A stretch of 64,000 nt of DNA, from the NCBI RefSeq assembly GCF_004122735.1, contig NZ_SDIF01000033.1, positions 1 through 64,000 of the forward strand. The letters run 5' to 3'. Below the pieces are notes generated by a model. That model was given only the letters and a program-made list of their open reading frames with translations. It ran no database searches and had not been told where the DNA came from. Each line of letters opens with the position of its first letter. Position 1 is the stretch's first letter. This document shows positions 43,440-52,279 of this stretch, piece by piece. Position numbers and translations under genes: made by a program. The stretch comes from Streptomyces sioyaensis (GTDB taxonomy: Bacteria > Actinomycetota > Actinomycetes > Streptomycetales > Streptomycetaceae).

Positions 43440-46400
43440 GTGGCTGCCGCGTCCCAGGCCCCGTTCACACATCTGCACGTCCACACCCAGTACTCCCTGC
43501 TGGACGGTGCGGCGCGGCTGTCGGACATGTTCAAGGCGGCCAACGAGATGGGCATGACGCACATCGCGATGTCCGACCACGGCAATCTGCACGGCGCGTA
43601 CGACTTCTTCCACTCCGCGCAGAAGGCCGGCGTGACGCCGATCATCGGCATCGAGGCGTACGTCGCCCCGGAGTCGCGGCGCAACAAGCGCAAGATCCAG
43701 TGGGGCCAGCCGCACCAGAAGCGCGATGACGTCTCAGGTTCCGGTGGTTATACGCACAAGACCATCTGGGCGGCGGACAAGACCGGTCTGCACAACCTCT
43801 TCCGGCTGTCCTCGGACGCGTACGCCGAGGGCTGGCTGCAGAAGTGGCCGCGGATGGACAAGGAGACCATCGCCCAGTGGTCCGAGGGCCTGATCGCCTC
43901 CACCGGCTGCCCCTCCGGTGAACTCCAGACCCGGCTGCGCCTGGGCCAGTACGACGAGGCGCGCAAGGCCGCCGGCGAGTATCAGGACATCTTCGGCAAG
44001 GACCGGTATTTCCTGGAGCTGATGGACCACGGCATCGAGATCGAGCGCCGGGTCCGCGACGACCTGCTGAAGATCGGCAAGGAGCTCGGCATCCCGCCGC
44101 TGGTCACCAACGACTCGCACTACACCTATGCGCACGAGTCCACCGCGCACGACGCGCTGCTGTGCATCCAGACCGGCAAGAACCTCTCCGACCCGGACCG
44201 CTTCCGCTTCGACGGCACGGGCTACTACCTCAAGTCCACGGAGGAGATGTACGCCATCGACTCCTCGGACGCCTGGCAGCAGGGCTGTGCCAACACCCGC
44301 CTGGTCGCCGACCAGATCGACATCACCGGGATGTTCGAGAAGCGCGACCTGATGCCGAAGTTCGACATCCCGGAGGGCTTCACCGAGGTCACCTGGTTCC
44401 AGGAGGAGGTCCGGGTCGGCATGAAGCGCCGCTTCCCGGGCGGCGTCCCCGAGGACCGCCAGAAGCAGGCCGAGTACGAGATGGACGTCATCATCCAGAT
44501 GGGGTTCCCCGGCTACTTCCTCGTGGTCGCCGACTTCATCATGTGGGCCAAGAACAACGGCATCGCGGTCGGCCCCGGCCGTGGCTCCGCGGCCGGTTCG
44601 ATCGTGGCGTACGCCATGGGCATCACCGACCTCGACCCGATCGAGCACGGGCTGATCTTCGAGCGGTTCCTCAACCCCGAGCGTGTCTCCATGCCCGATG
44701 TCGACATCGACTTCGACGAGCGCAGGCGCGTCGAAGTGATCCGGTATGTGACGGAGAAGTACGGCGCCGACAAGGTCGCCATGATCGGCACCTACGGCAA
44801 GATCAAGGCCAAGAACGCCATCAAGGACTCCGCGCGCGTCCTGGGCTACCCCTACGCGATGGGCGACCGCCTCACCAAGGCCATGCCCGCCGACGTCCTC
44901 GGCAAGGGCATCGACCTCAGCGGCATCACCGACCCCAAGCACCCGCGCTACAGCGAGGCGGGCGAGATCCGGGGGATGTACGAGAGCGAACCGGACGTCA
45001 AGAAGGTCATCGACACCGCCAAGGGCGTCGAGGGCCTGGTCCGGCAGATGGGTGTGCACGCGGCCGGCGTGATCATGTCCAGCGAGCCGATCGTCGACCA
45101 CGCCCCGCTCTGGACGCGGCACACCGACGGCGTGACCATCACGCAGTGGGACTACCCCCAGTGCGAGTCGCTCGGCCTGCTCAAGATGGACTTCCTGGGC
45201 CTGCGCAACCTCACCATCATGGACGACGCCGTCAAGATGGTGCAGAAGAACAAGGGCGTCGACCTGGAGCTGCTCTCCGTTCCGCTGGACGACCCCAAGA
45301 CCTACGAGATGCTCTGCCGCGGTGACACCCTCGGCGTCTTCCAGTTCGACGGCGGCCCGATGCGCTCGCTGCTGCGGCTGATGAAGCCCGACAACTTCGA
45401 GGACATTTCCGCAGTCTCGGCCCTGTACCGCCCCGGCCCGATGGGCATGGACTCGCACACCAACTACGCGCTGCGCAAGAACGGCCTCCAGGAGATCACC
45501 CCGATCCACCCGGAGCTGGAGGAGCCCCTCAAGGAGGTCCTGGGCCTCACCTACGGCCTGATCGTCTATCAGGAGCAGGTGCAGAAGGCCGCCCAGATCA
45601 TCGCCGGGTACTCCCTCGGTGAGGCCGACATCCTCCGCCGCGTCATGGGCAAGAAGAAGCCCGAGGAACTCGCGAAGAACTTCGTGCTCTTCCAGGAGGG
45701 CGCGAAGAAGAAGGGCTTCTCCGACCAGGCCATCCAGGCCCTGTGGGACGTCCTGGTCCCGTTCGCCGGCTACGCCTTCAACAAGGCGCACTCCTCCGCG
45801 TACGGCCTGGTCACCTACTGGACCGCCTACCTCAAGGCCAACTACCCGGCCGAGTACATGTCCGCGCTGCTGACGTCCGTGCGCGACGACAAGGACAAGT
45901 CGGCGGTCTACCTCAACGAGTGCCGGCGCATGGGCATCAAGGTGCTGCCGCCGAACGTCAACGAGTCGGAGGCGAACTTCGCCGCCCAGGGCGACGACGT
46001 GATCCTCTTCGGCCTCACCGCGGTCCGCAACGTCGGCCAGAACGTCGTCGACTCGATCATCCGCTGCCGCAAGGCCAAGGGGAAGTACTCCTCCTTCCCC
46101 GACTACCTCGACAAGGTCGACGCGGTCGTCTGCAACAAGCGCACCACCGAGTCCCTCATCAAGGCCGGCGGCTTCGACGAGCTGGGCCACACCCGCAAGG
46201 GCCTGATGGCGCACTACGAGCCGATGATCGACAACGTCGTCCAGGTCAAGCGCAAGGAGGCCGAGGGGCAGTTCGACCTCTTCGGCGGCATGGCCGGCGA
46301 GTCCGGCGACACCTCCGAGGGCCCCGGCTTCGGTCTGGACATCGAGTTCTCGGACGTCGAATGGGACAAGACCTACCTCCTCGCCCAGGAGCGCGAGATG

Positions 46401-46997
46401 CTCGGTCTCTACGTCTCCGACCACCCGCTCTTCGGCCTGGAACACGTGCTGTCCGACAAGGCGGACGCCGCCATCGCCCAGCTGACCGGCGGCGACTATT
46501 CGGACGGCTCGATCGTCACCATCGGCGGCATCATCTCCGGTCTGCAGCGCAAGATGACCAAGCAGGGCAACGCCTGGGCGATCGCCACCGTCGAGGACCT
46601 GGCCGGCTCCATCGACTGCATGTTCTTCCCGGCGACCTACCAGCTGGTGTCGACCCAACTCGTCGAGGACACCGTGGTCTTCGTCAAGGGCCGCCTCGAC
46701 AAGCGGGAGGACATCCCGCGGCTGGTCGCGATGGAGATGATGGTCCCCGACCTCTCCGAGGCCGGCACCAACGCCCCCGTGACGATCACCATTCCGACGG
46801 TCAAGGTCACCCCGCCGATGGTCGAGAAGCTCGGTGAGGTGCTCAGCAGCCACCGCGGCTCCACCGAGGTGCGGATCAAGCTGCTCGGGGCGCGCAAGAC
46901 GACGGTGCTCCGGCTGGACCGGCACCGGGTCACGGCCGACCCCTCGCTGTTCGGCGATCTGAAGGTGCTGCTCGGCCCGTCCTGCCTGGCGGGCTGA
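43440..46997 (+). CDS. dnaE: DNA polymerase III alpha subunit
   Basis: A 1185-residue replicative polymerase. The PHP domain starts at FTHLHVHTQYSLLDGAARL; the palm holds PDVDIDFDE with catalytic Asp residues after GPGRGSAAGS. Finger motifs such as YRPGPMGM and the helix-hairpin-helix and OB-fold domains follow in order, matching the DnaE1 length. The GTG at 43440 is set by CCGGAGG 11 nt upstream; the frame is open to 43335 without support. Two hairpins follow the gene. Confidence 0.97.
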   Translation: MAAASQAPFTHLHVHTQYSLLDGAARLSDMFKAANEMGMTHIAMSDHGNLHGAYDFFHSAQKAGVTPIIGIEAYVAPESRRNKRKIQWGQPHQKRDDVSGSGGYTHKTIWAADKTGLHNLFRLSSDAYAEGWLQKWPRMDKETIAQWSEGLIASTGCPSGELQTRLRLGQYDEARKAAGEYQDIFGKDRYFLELMDHGIEIERRVRDDLLKIGKELGIPPLVTNDSHYTYAHESTAHDALLCIQTGKNLSDPDRFRFDGTGYYLKSTEEMYAIDSSDAWQQGCANTRLVADQIDITGMFEKRDLMPKFDIPEGFTEVTWFQEEVRVGMKRRFPGGVPEDRQKQAEYEMDVIIQMGFPGYFLVVADFIMWAKNNGIAVGPGRGSAAGSIVAYAMGITDLDPIEHGLIFERFLNPERVSMPDVDIDFDERRRVEVIRYVTEKYGADKVAMIGTYGKIKAKNAIKDSARVLGYPYAMGDRLTKAMPADVLGKGIDLSGITDPKHPRYSEAGEIRGMYESEPDVKKVIDTAKGVEGLVRQMGVHAAGVIMSSEPIVDHAPLWTRHTDGVTITQWDYPQCESLGLLKMDFLGLRNLTIMDDAVKMVQKNKGVDLELLSVPLDDPKTYEMLCRGDTLGVFQFDGGPMRSLLRLMKPDNFEDISAVSALYRPGPMGMDSHTNYALRKNGLQEITPIHPELEEPLKEVLGLTYGLIVYQEQVQKAAQIIAGYSLGEADILRRVMGKKKPEELAKNFVLFQEGAKKKGFSDQAIQALWDVLVPFAGYAFNKAHSSAYGLVTYWTAYLKANYPAEYMSALLTSVRDDKDKSAVYLNECRRMGIKVLPPNVNESEANFAAQGDDVILFGLTAVRNVGQNVVDSIIRCRKAKGKYSSFPDYLDKVDAVVCNKRTTESLIKAGGFDELGHTRKGLMAHYEPMIDNVVQVKRKEAEGQFDLFGGMAGESGDTSEGPGFGLDIEFSDVEWDKTYLLAQEREMLGLYVSDHPLFGLEHVLSDKADAAIAQLTGGDYSDGSIVTIGGIISGLQRKMTKQGNAWAIATVEDLAGSIDCMFFPATYQLVSTQLVEDTVVFVKGRLDKREDIPRLVAMEMMVPDLSEAGTNAPVTITIPTVKVTPPMVEKLGEVLSSHRGSTEVRIKLLGARKTTVLRLDRHRVTADPSLFGDLKVLLGPSCLAG

Positions 46998-47026
46998 CCG
47001 GCCGGCGCCGCCCGGCACACCGGTTC

Positions 47027-47061
47027 AGGGCCTGCCCGGCGGATCCTCGCCGGGCCCCTGA
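47027..47061 (+). terminator. hairpin after dnaE
   Basis: GCCCGGCG (47035-47042) and CGCCGGGC (47049-47056) with outer CAGGG/CCCTG pairing across a 3-nt bulge. Confidence 0.55.
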
Positions 47062-47079
47062 GCCACCGGACTTACCCCG

Positions 47080-47110
47080 AGGGGCGCGCCCGAAGTGGGC
47101 GCGCCCCTCA
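47080..47110. terminator. bidirectional terminator between dnaE and the 59-residue gene
   Basis: A perfect 13-bp stem, GAGGGGCGCGCCC against GGGCGCGCCCCTC, with a GAAGT loop, midway between convergent genes. Confidence 0.85.
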
Positions 47111-47128
47111 ACTCCCGTGCGGCAGCGA

Positions 47129-47308
47129 TCAGTTGTGACCGAAGCGCCGCTGGTGCTTACGTGCAACATCTGCCGGGCTGCCCTGAGCCTGGGACCGCGC
47201 CTGGGTCTGTGCCTCCACGCTCGTGCGCTGGGCCTCCTGCTGGCCGCGCTCGGCCGCGGATGCCGTCTTCTGCTGCCGGCTGCGGTCCTGCTTCTTGTCC
47301 TTGGCCAT
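47129..47308 (-). CDS. 59-residue hydrophilic basic protein
   Basis: A small protein with no domain I recognise, rich in Gln, Lys, Arg and Ser (begins MAKDKKQDRSRQQK, ends RKHQRRFGHN). No membrane segment or signal. It is probably disordered or nucleic-acid binding. Support for a real gene is strong: AGGAGG lies 9 nt before the ATG at 47308 and a 13-bp terminator follows the stop. The frame is open to 47389, but the ribosome site fixes the shorter start. Confidence 0.8.
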   Translation of the reverse strand: MAKDKKQDRSRQQKTASAAERGQQEAQRTSVEAQTQARSQAQGSPADVARKHQRRFGHN

Positions 47309-47581
47309 GACCTTGCCTCCTGGGGGGGAATTCGGGATCTGGGCCGGAACCAGACTTACACGCCGGACAGATGCCTGCATTTCGGGCAATTACCGTGCGT
47401 AAAACGGCCGATCACGCGCTGTGCACGAATTCCCGGCCGAATCCGCCACGCCGATGATCGAGTTCGGGCTGATAACGCCCGTACGGTCGGGCAGACTCGA
47501 TGGAAAGCCGAAGAAAACTCGTGCCATGGGCCGAGCCGGGGGGCGACCGGACTTTCAGCACCTCAGGGAAGAGGGTGGAAC
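47309..47581. other. divergent promoter region
   Basis: This 273-nt gap serves the 59-residue gene (minus) and the NYN gene (plus). It is AT-richer than its surroundings, with a TGTAAGTCT element on the minus strand near 47352-47360 that could be a -10. No further gene is seen. Confidence 0.4.
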
Positions 47582-48871
47582 GTGGATCGCTGCGTCGTCC
47601 TGGTGGACGCCGGGTATTTGCTCGGTGCCGCCGCGAGCCTGCTCGCCGGAGAGCCCGCACGGTCCCGGATCACCGTTGACCACGCCGCCCTCATCCAGGG
47701 CCTGCGCCAGCGTGCCGAAGCGGACACCGAACGCCCGCTGCTGCGGATCTACTGGTTCGACGGCGCCCCCGACCGCGTCCCGCAGCCCGAGCACCGCCGA
47801 CTGCGGGTGATGCCCCGGGTCACCGTCCGGCTCGGCGCCCTGACCCGCAGCGACGGCCGCTGGGCGCAGAAGGGCGTGGACGCCGCCATGCACGCCGAGC
47901 TGACCGAACTCGCCCGTAACCGCGCCTGCTCCGACATCGTGCTGGTCACCGGCGACGGCGATCTGCTGCCCGGGCTGATGTCGGCGAAGGAGCACGGCGT
48001 CGCCGTCCACCTGTGGGCCGTCCAGGCCGCCGACGGCGACTACAACCAGTCCGAGGACCTGGTCGCCGAGGCCGATGAGCGGCGGGTGCTGGACCGCACC
48101 TGGATCACCCGCGCGGTGCGCGCAAAGGAGCTCGGCGGCCCCTGCGCCCCGCCGCCCGTGCCGCGGCCCGAGATCGCCGCGATCCTCTCCGCCCCGCTGC
48201 CCGAGTCCGCGGCCGCCGCGGCCGCGGCCGGTCCGGAATCCGCCGAGCACACCCATGAGCGCGGCGGCGCCAACGGGGTCGCCCGCCCGCCGGCCGGCGC
48301 CGAGAGCGCCGCGGCCGCCGACGGCGAGCCCGGCGCCACCGGTTCCAAGGTCGTGCCCACCCCCAAGGACCTGGCCGGGCTCGGCCGGGCGCACGCCGCC
48401 GGCCAGGGACCGGCCGGCCCGGGCGCCGACCGTCCCGGGGCCGCGGCCGGTGCCACCCTGCGCTGGTCGTCCGACAAGGGCTGGGTCGAGCGCGGCGGCC
48501 CGGCCGGCGAACCGGAGGCGACCGCGGGCCTGCCCACACTCGCCCAGCTCACCAGCGCCGAGCAGCGCTGGGCCGACCGCGAGGAGGACATCACCGCCGT
48601 CAGCGGCGACCCCTTCGAGGTCGGCCAGGTCTTCGCCCGCCGCTGGACCGACCGGCTCTCCGACACCGCACATCTGACGCAGCTGTCGACGGAGTACCCG
48701 CGCATCCCGCACCGCATCGACGGTGAACTGCTGCGCTACGCCGCCCGTTTCGGACTGCTCGCCCACAAGGACGACCAGATCGACGAGCACGACCGCTATG
48801 CCATCCGGGCCGGTTTCTGGCGCGAGGTCGATCTGCGCACGGCCGCCGAGCACGCCCCGGCCGCGGACTGA
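47582..48871 (+). CDS. NYN/PIN-like ribonuclease-fold protein
   Basis: A 429-residue protein. The N-terminal 165 residues are a NYN domain with acidic catalytic-type positions: VVLVDAGYLLG, YWFDGAPD, KGVDAAMHAEL and DIVLVTGDGDLLPGL. A long Ala/Pro/Gly linker (about 190-320) precedes a C-terminal helical domain (FEVGQVFARRWTDRL and IDEHDRYAIRAGFW) resembling the OST-HTH-linked halves of such proteins. NYN proteins are predicted metal-dependent nucleases for RNA turnover. GTG start after GAAGAGGGTGG. Confidence 0.85.
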   Translation: MDRCVVLVDAGYLLGAAASLLAGEPARSRITVDHAALIQGLRQRAEADTERPLLRIYWFDGAPDRVPQPEHRRLRVMPRVTVRLGALTRSDGRWAQKGVDAAMHAELTELARNRACSDIVLVTGDGDLLPGLMSAKEHGVAVHLWAVQAADGDYNQSEDLVAEADERRVLDRTWITRAVRAKELGGPCAPPPVPRPEIAAILSAPLPESAAAAAAAGPESAEHTHERGGANGVARPPAGAESAAAADGEPGATGSKVVPTPKDLAGLGRAHAAGQGPAGPGADRPGAAAGATLRWSSDKGWVERGGPAGEPEATAGLPTLAQLTSAEQRWADREEDITAVSGDPFEVGQVFARRWTDRLSDTAHLTQLSTEYPRIPHRIDGELLRYAARFGLLAHKDDQIDEHDRYAIRAGFWREVDLRTAAEHAPAAD

Positions 48872-48931
48872 CGGCCCCGGGCCCGGCTCGCCCGCCGGTG
48901 CCCCGCGGGCCGGAGGCGGTCCGGGGACGCG

Positions 48932-48937
48932 TACCCT
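48932..48937 (+). promoter_or_regulatory. -10 hexamer of the ABC exporter operon
   Basis: TACCCT, with its first base 14 nt before the GTG at 48946. Confidence 0.35.
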
Positions 48938-48945
48938 CATAGCTC

Positions 48946-49956
48946 GTGAGGACGGGCGCAAAACAGGTGGAGCGCGGTGTGCCGGTGTGCGCCGTGCGGG
49001 ACCTGGTCAAGACGTACCCCGCGACGCGCGGGCGCCGCGGGGCGGCACAGGCGCCCGCCGTACGGGCCAACGACGGCATCACCCTGGACGTGCGCCGCGG
49101 CGAGATCTTCGGGCTGCTCGGCCCCAACGGCGCCGGCAAGTCCACCCTGGTGCGCCAGCTGACCGGACTGCTGCGCCCGGACTCCGGCAGCATCGCCGTC
49201 CTCGGCCACGACCTGGTGCGCCACCCGGAGCGGGCCGCCCGCCTGCTGGGCTACCTGGGCCAGGAGTCCACGGCGCTGGACGAGATGACCGTCGCGCTGG
49301 CGGTGGAGACCACCGGACGGCTGCGCGGCCTCGGCGCCCGCGAGGCGCGTGCCGAGCGGGACGCGGTGATCGGCGAGCTGGGCCTCACCGACCTCACGGG
49401 ACGGGCGCTGAAGCAGTTGTCCGGCGGGCAGCGGCGGCTGGCCTGCTTCGCCACCGCGCTGATCGGCGAGCGGCCGCTGCTGGTGCTGGACGAGCCGACC
49501 ACCGGGATGGACCCGGTCGCCCGGCGCGCCGTCTGGGCCGCGGTCGACCGGCGGCGCGCCGAGCGCGGCGTCACGGTGATGCTGGTGACCCACAACGTCC
49601 TGGAGGCCGAGAGCGTGCTCGACCGGGTCGCGGTGATCGACCGGGGCCGGGTGATCGCCTGCGACACGCCCGGCGGACTGAAGGAGATGGTGAGCGAGGA
49701 GGTCCGGCTGGAGCTGGTGTGGCGCGACCGGCCGCCGCTGGACGTGCCCGAGGTCGCCGCCCTCGCCGCCGCCGCGCACACCTCCGGCCGCCGCTGGACC
49801 CTGCGGCTCCCCGCCGACCGGGCCCGCACCGCCGTCGCCGCCGTCACCTCGGGTCCCGCCTTCGCCGCCCTCGACGACTTCACCCTCGCCACGCCGAGCC
49901 TGGAGGATGTGTACCTTGCCCTCGGCGGCCGCGCGGAGGGGCTGGTCAAGGCGTGA
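48946..49956 (+). CDS. ABC transporter ATP-binding protein
   Basis: A 336-residue ATPase of a two-gene exporter. Walker A GPNGAGKST (about 63-71), signature LSGGQRRL, Walker B LLVLDEPTTGMDP and the His-switch VTHNVLEAE are intact. A C-terminal extension of about 90 residues resembles the regulatory tail of DrrA/CcmA-type exporters. A GTG at 48979 with GGTGGAG upstream is an alternative start. The permease follows 85 nt later. The cargo is unknown. Confidence 0.92.
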   Translation: MRTGAKQVERGVPVCAVRDLVKTYPATRGRRGAAQAPAVRANDGITLDVRRGEIFGLLGPNGAGKSTLVRQLTGLLRPDSGSIAVLGHDLVRHPERAARLLGYLGQESTALDEMTVALAVETTGRLRGLGAREARAERDAVIGELGLTDLTGRALKQLSGGQRRLACFATALIGERPLLVLDEPTTGMDPVARRAVWAAVDRRRAERGVTVMLVTHNVLEAESVLDRVAVIDRGRVIACDTPGGLKEMVSEEVRLELVWRDRPPLDVPEVAALAAAAHTSGRRWTLRLPADRARTAVAAVTSGPAFAALDDFTLATPSLEDVYLALGGRAEGLVKA

Positions 49957-50041
49957 ACGGCGCGGGGTGCGGCGCACGTATCGAAGACCGCGGACGGCGC
50001 GCGGACAGCAGCCGGCAGAACGAGGAAGGCTCGGTGACAGC

Positions 50042-50866
50042 GTGAGTGTGGTTCCCGTGCAGGCGGTGGCCGGTACGGCCGTCGGCGCCGGGGTGGGGAC
50101 CGGGGACGGTGCCGCCCCGCTGGCGCCCCGTGCCCGCTTCGGGCCCGCGCTCGGCGCCGTCTACCGCGCCCAGCTCTCCCGGGCCCGGGTGGCACGGATC
50201 CCGCTGCTGTTCGTGGCCACCTTCCAGTCCGTCGGGATCATGGTCCTGCTGCGCGGAGTGGTGGACAGCGGTGACCCGGCGCGGTCGGTGGTGTCCGGCT
50301 CCAGCGTGCTGGTCGTCGCCTTCGTCGCGCTCAACCTCCTCGCCCAGTACTTCGGCCAGCTGCGGGCCGGCGGCGGGCTCGACCACTATGCGACGCTGCC
50401 GGTGCCGCCGGCCGCCGTGGTGCTCGGCGCCGCCGCCGCGTACGCCTCCTTCACCGTGCCGGGCACGATCGTCACCGCGGTCACCGGCTGTGTACTCTTC
50501 CAGCTGCCGATGGCCCATCTGTGGGTGCTGGCCGCCGTGATCCCGCTCGCCGGGGCGGCGCTGGCCGGCCTCGGCGCGGCCCTCGGACTGCTCGCCCCGC
50601 GCCCCGAACTCGCCACGCTCTGCGGCCAGTTGGGGATGTCGGCGGCGCTGTTGCTGGGGGTGCTGCCGGCCGCGCGGATGCCCGAGGTGCTCGGCTGGGC
50701 CCGCGATCTGCTGCCGTCGACCTATGGCGTGGAGGCGCTGTCGCGCAGCTTCGACCCGCATCCCGACTGGCTCGTGGTCGCCGCCGACCTGGGTGTCTGT
50801 GCGGCCGTCGGGGTGCTCTCGCTGGCCGTCGCCACCTGGGCCTACCGGCGGGCGGCCACCCGATGA
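50042..50866 (+). CDS. ABC-2-type exporter permease
   Basis: A 274-residue membrane protein with six helices and the ABC-2 pattern: an N-terminal amphipathic segment (FGPALGAVYRAQLSRARVARIP), paired helices around 60-120, and DLLPSTYGVEALSRSF before the last helix. It pairs with the ATPase encoded just upstream to form a DrrAB-like exporter. GTG start; the stop overlaps an ATG (50863) of the next frame. Confidence 0.88.
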   Translation: MSVVPVQAVAGTAVGAGVGTGDGAAPLAPRARFGPALGAVYRAQLSRARVARIPLLFVATFQSVGIMVLLRGVVDSGDPARSVVSGSSVLVVAFVALNLLAQYFGQLRAGGGLDHYATLPVPPAAVVLGAAAAYASFTVPGTIVTAVTGCVLFQLPMAHLWVLAAVIPLAGAALAGLGAALGLLAPRPELATLCGQLGMSAALLLGVLPAARMPEVLGWARDLLPSTYGVEALSRSFDPHPDWLVVAADLGVCAAVGVLSLAVATWAYRRAATR

Positions 50867-50922
50867 CCGCCTCCGGCCCCTCCAACGGGCGTCCTGCCGC
50901 CGGTCCCCCCGGCCCCACCTGG

Positions 50923-50928
50923 CACGAT
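50923..50928 (+). promoter_or_regulatory. -10 hexamer of the DUF2567 gene
   Basis: CACGAT, first base 12 nt before the GTG at 50935. Confidence 0.35.
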
Positions 50929-50934
50929 GACGGG

Positions 50935-51624
50935 GTGACCGCACCGCTGACGCCCCGCGACAACCAACCGCCCGACGAGCCGCAGCACCCCCAGGCCGCG
51001 CCCGCCCCCAGCCACGGAGCCACCGCCGAGCACCCTGACCACACCGGCCTCGGCGGCCCCGAGCTGGCGCGTGAGCTGCGCGAGGGCGCGCTGATCGTGC
51101 TCGTGGTCGCGGTGAGCGGAGTGCTGCTCGGGGTGCTGTGGAACTGGCTCGCCCCGCACATCCCGCTGATCGCGGACACCCGCAACGTCTACCTGAAGAA
51201 CACCGAGGGCGAGGAGGCGATCGGCGCGGACGGCACCTTCGTCCTGCTGTCCCTCGGCTTCGGGGTGCTCAGCGCCGCCGTGGTCTTCCTGCTGCGCCGG
51301 CGCGGCGGGATTCCGCTGGTCGTGGCGCTGGTCGTGGGCGGGCTGCTGGGTGCGGTGCTGGGCTGGGTGACGGGGATGTGGCTGGGCCCCACCCCGGACG
51401 TGGCCGCGCACGCCAAGCAGGTCGGCCCCGGGGTGACCTTCTCGGGCCCGCTGCGGCTCCAGGCCAAGGGCGCGCTGCTGGCCTGGCCGATCGCCTCGAT
51501 GCTCACCCAGCTGGCGCTGACCGGGCTCTTCGGTCCGCGGGACCCGGAGCCGGATCCGGACTGGTCCGGTCACCACGACCACCCGGAAGAGCCGCCCGCG
51601 CCGGACGCGCCCACCGCGCACTGA
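50935..51624 (+). CDS. DUF2567 membrane protein
   Basis: A 229-residue protein: a Pro/His-rich head of about 45 residues, then four helices (around 50-72, 98-118, 122-145, 175-195) and an acidic tail. The loop after helix 1 (WNWLAPHIPLIADTRNVYLKN) and the late QAKGALLAWPIASM fit DUF2567. The GTG at 50935 is chosen because a -10 lies at leaderless spacing. The ATG at 50863, overlapping the permease stop, would add 24 residues and imply coupling. The function is unknown. Confidence 0.78.
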   Translation: MTAPLTPRDNQPPDEPQHPQAAPAPSHGATAEHPDHTGLGGPELARELREGALIVLVVAVSGVLLGVLWNWLAPHIPLIADTRNVYLKNTEGEEAIGADGTFVLLSLGFGVLSAAVVFLLRRRGGIPLVVALVVGGLLGAVLGWVTGMWLGPTPDVAAHAKQVGPGVTFSGPLRLQAKGALLAWPIASMLTQLALTGLFGPRDPEPDPDWSGHHDHPEEPPAPDAPTAH

Positions 51625-51650
51625 CGCCGCCGGACACCGACGCACCAGCA

Positions 51651-51676
51651 GGGGCGGCCGCCCTCGCGGCTGCCCC
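51651..51676. terminator. convergent terminator between DUF2567 and ybaK-like genes
   Basis: GGGGCGGCCG (51651-51660) and CGGCTGCCCC (51667-51676) make a 10-bp stem with one G-T pair and a 6-nt loop. Confidence 0.6.
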
Positions 51677-51709
51677 CGCCCGGTCTCCGGGACGCCCGGA
51701 CCGGACCGG

Positions 51710-52222
51710 CTAGCTCCGTGCGATCGGCGCGACCCGGGCGCCCGTGAGCGCCACCAGGTCCTCCGGCGTCAGCTCGACCTCCAGGCCGCGCCGCCCCGCC
51801 GAGACACACACGGTCGGCCGGCCCTGGGCGGAGGCGTCCACGACCGTGGGCAGCCGCTTGCGCTGCCCCAGCGGTGAGATCCCGCCCAGGACGTACCCCG
51901 TACTGCGCTCGGCCGCCGCCGGATCGGCCATCGCGGCCCGCTTGCCGCCCACCGCGGTCGCCAGCGCCTTCAGGTCCAAGGACCCCGACACCGGCACCAC
52001 GGCGACCGTCAGCGCGCCGTCGACCTCCGCGAGCAGCGTCTTGAAGACCTGCTCGGGCGCGACCCCGAGGGCCTCGGCGGCCTCCTCGCCGTACGAGGCG
52101 GCGGCCGGGTCGTGCGCGTAGGCATGCACCGTGAAGGGCACACCGGACGCGGTGAGCGCCACCGTCGCGGGCGTACCGCCCCCGGGCTGCCCGCCCTTCT
52201 TCTGCTTCGTCTTCTTCGGCAC
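51710..52222 (-). CDS. ybaK: YbaK/EbsC-type Cys-tRNA(Pro) deacylase
   Basis: A 170-residue editing enzyme that hydrolyses mischarged Cys-tRNA(Pro). The fold is recognised from VFKTLLAEVDG with the catalytic-type Lys, the conserved LDLKALATAVGGKRAAM, TGYVLGGISPLGQRKRLPT and a terminal GLEVELTPEDLVAL. An unusual Lys/Gly-rich N-terminus (PKKTKQKKGGQPGG) precedes the domain. GTG start with GAGGCG upstream. It lies 57 nt after the LON-domain gene and may be co-transcribed with it. Confidence 0.9.
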   Translation of the reverse strand: MPKKTKQKKGGQPGGGTPATVALTASGVPFTVHAYAHDPAAASYGEEAAEALGVAPEQVFKTLLAEVDGALTVAVVPVSGSLDLKALATAVGGKRAAMADPAAAERSTGYVLGGISPLGQRKRLPTVVDASAQGRPTVCVSAGRRGLEVELTPEDLVALTGARVAPIARS

Positions 52223-52279
52223 CGTGAAAACGCCTCACTCGCCAGGGACCGGCCCCCCGCGGGCCCGGGCCGCGGAACG

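Noticed and set aside
43734..47018. 1094-codon open frame antisense to dnaE
   Set aside because: Shadow frame; Val/Asp/Leu/His-rich composition is the usual product of reading a GC-rich gene backwards.
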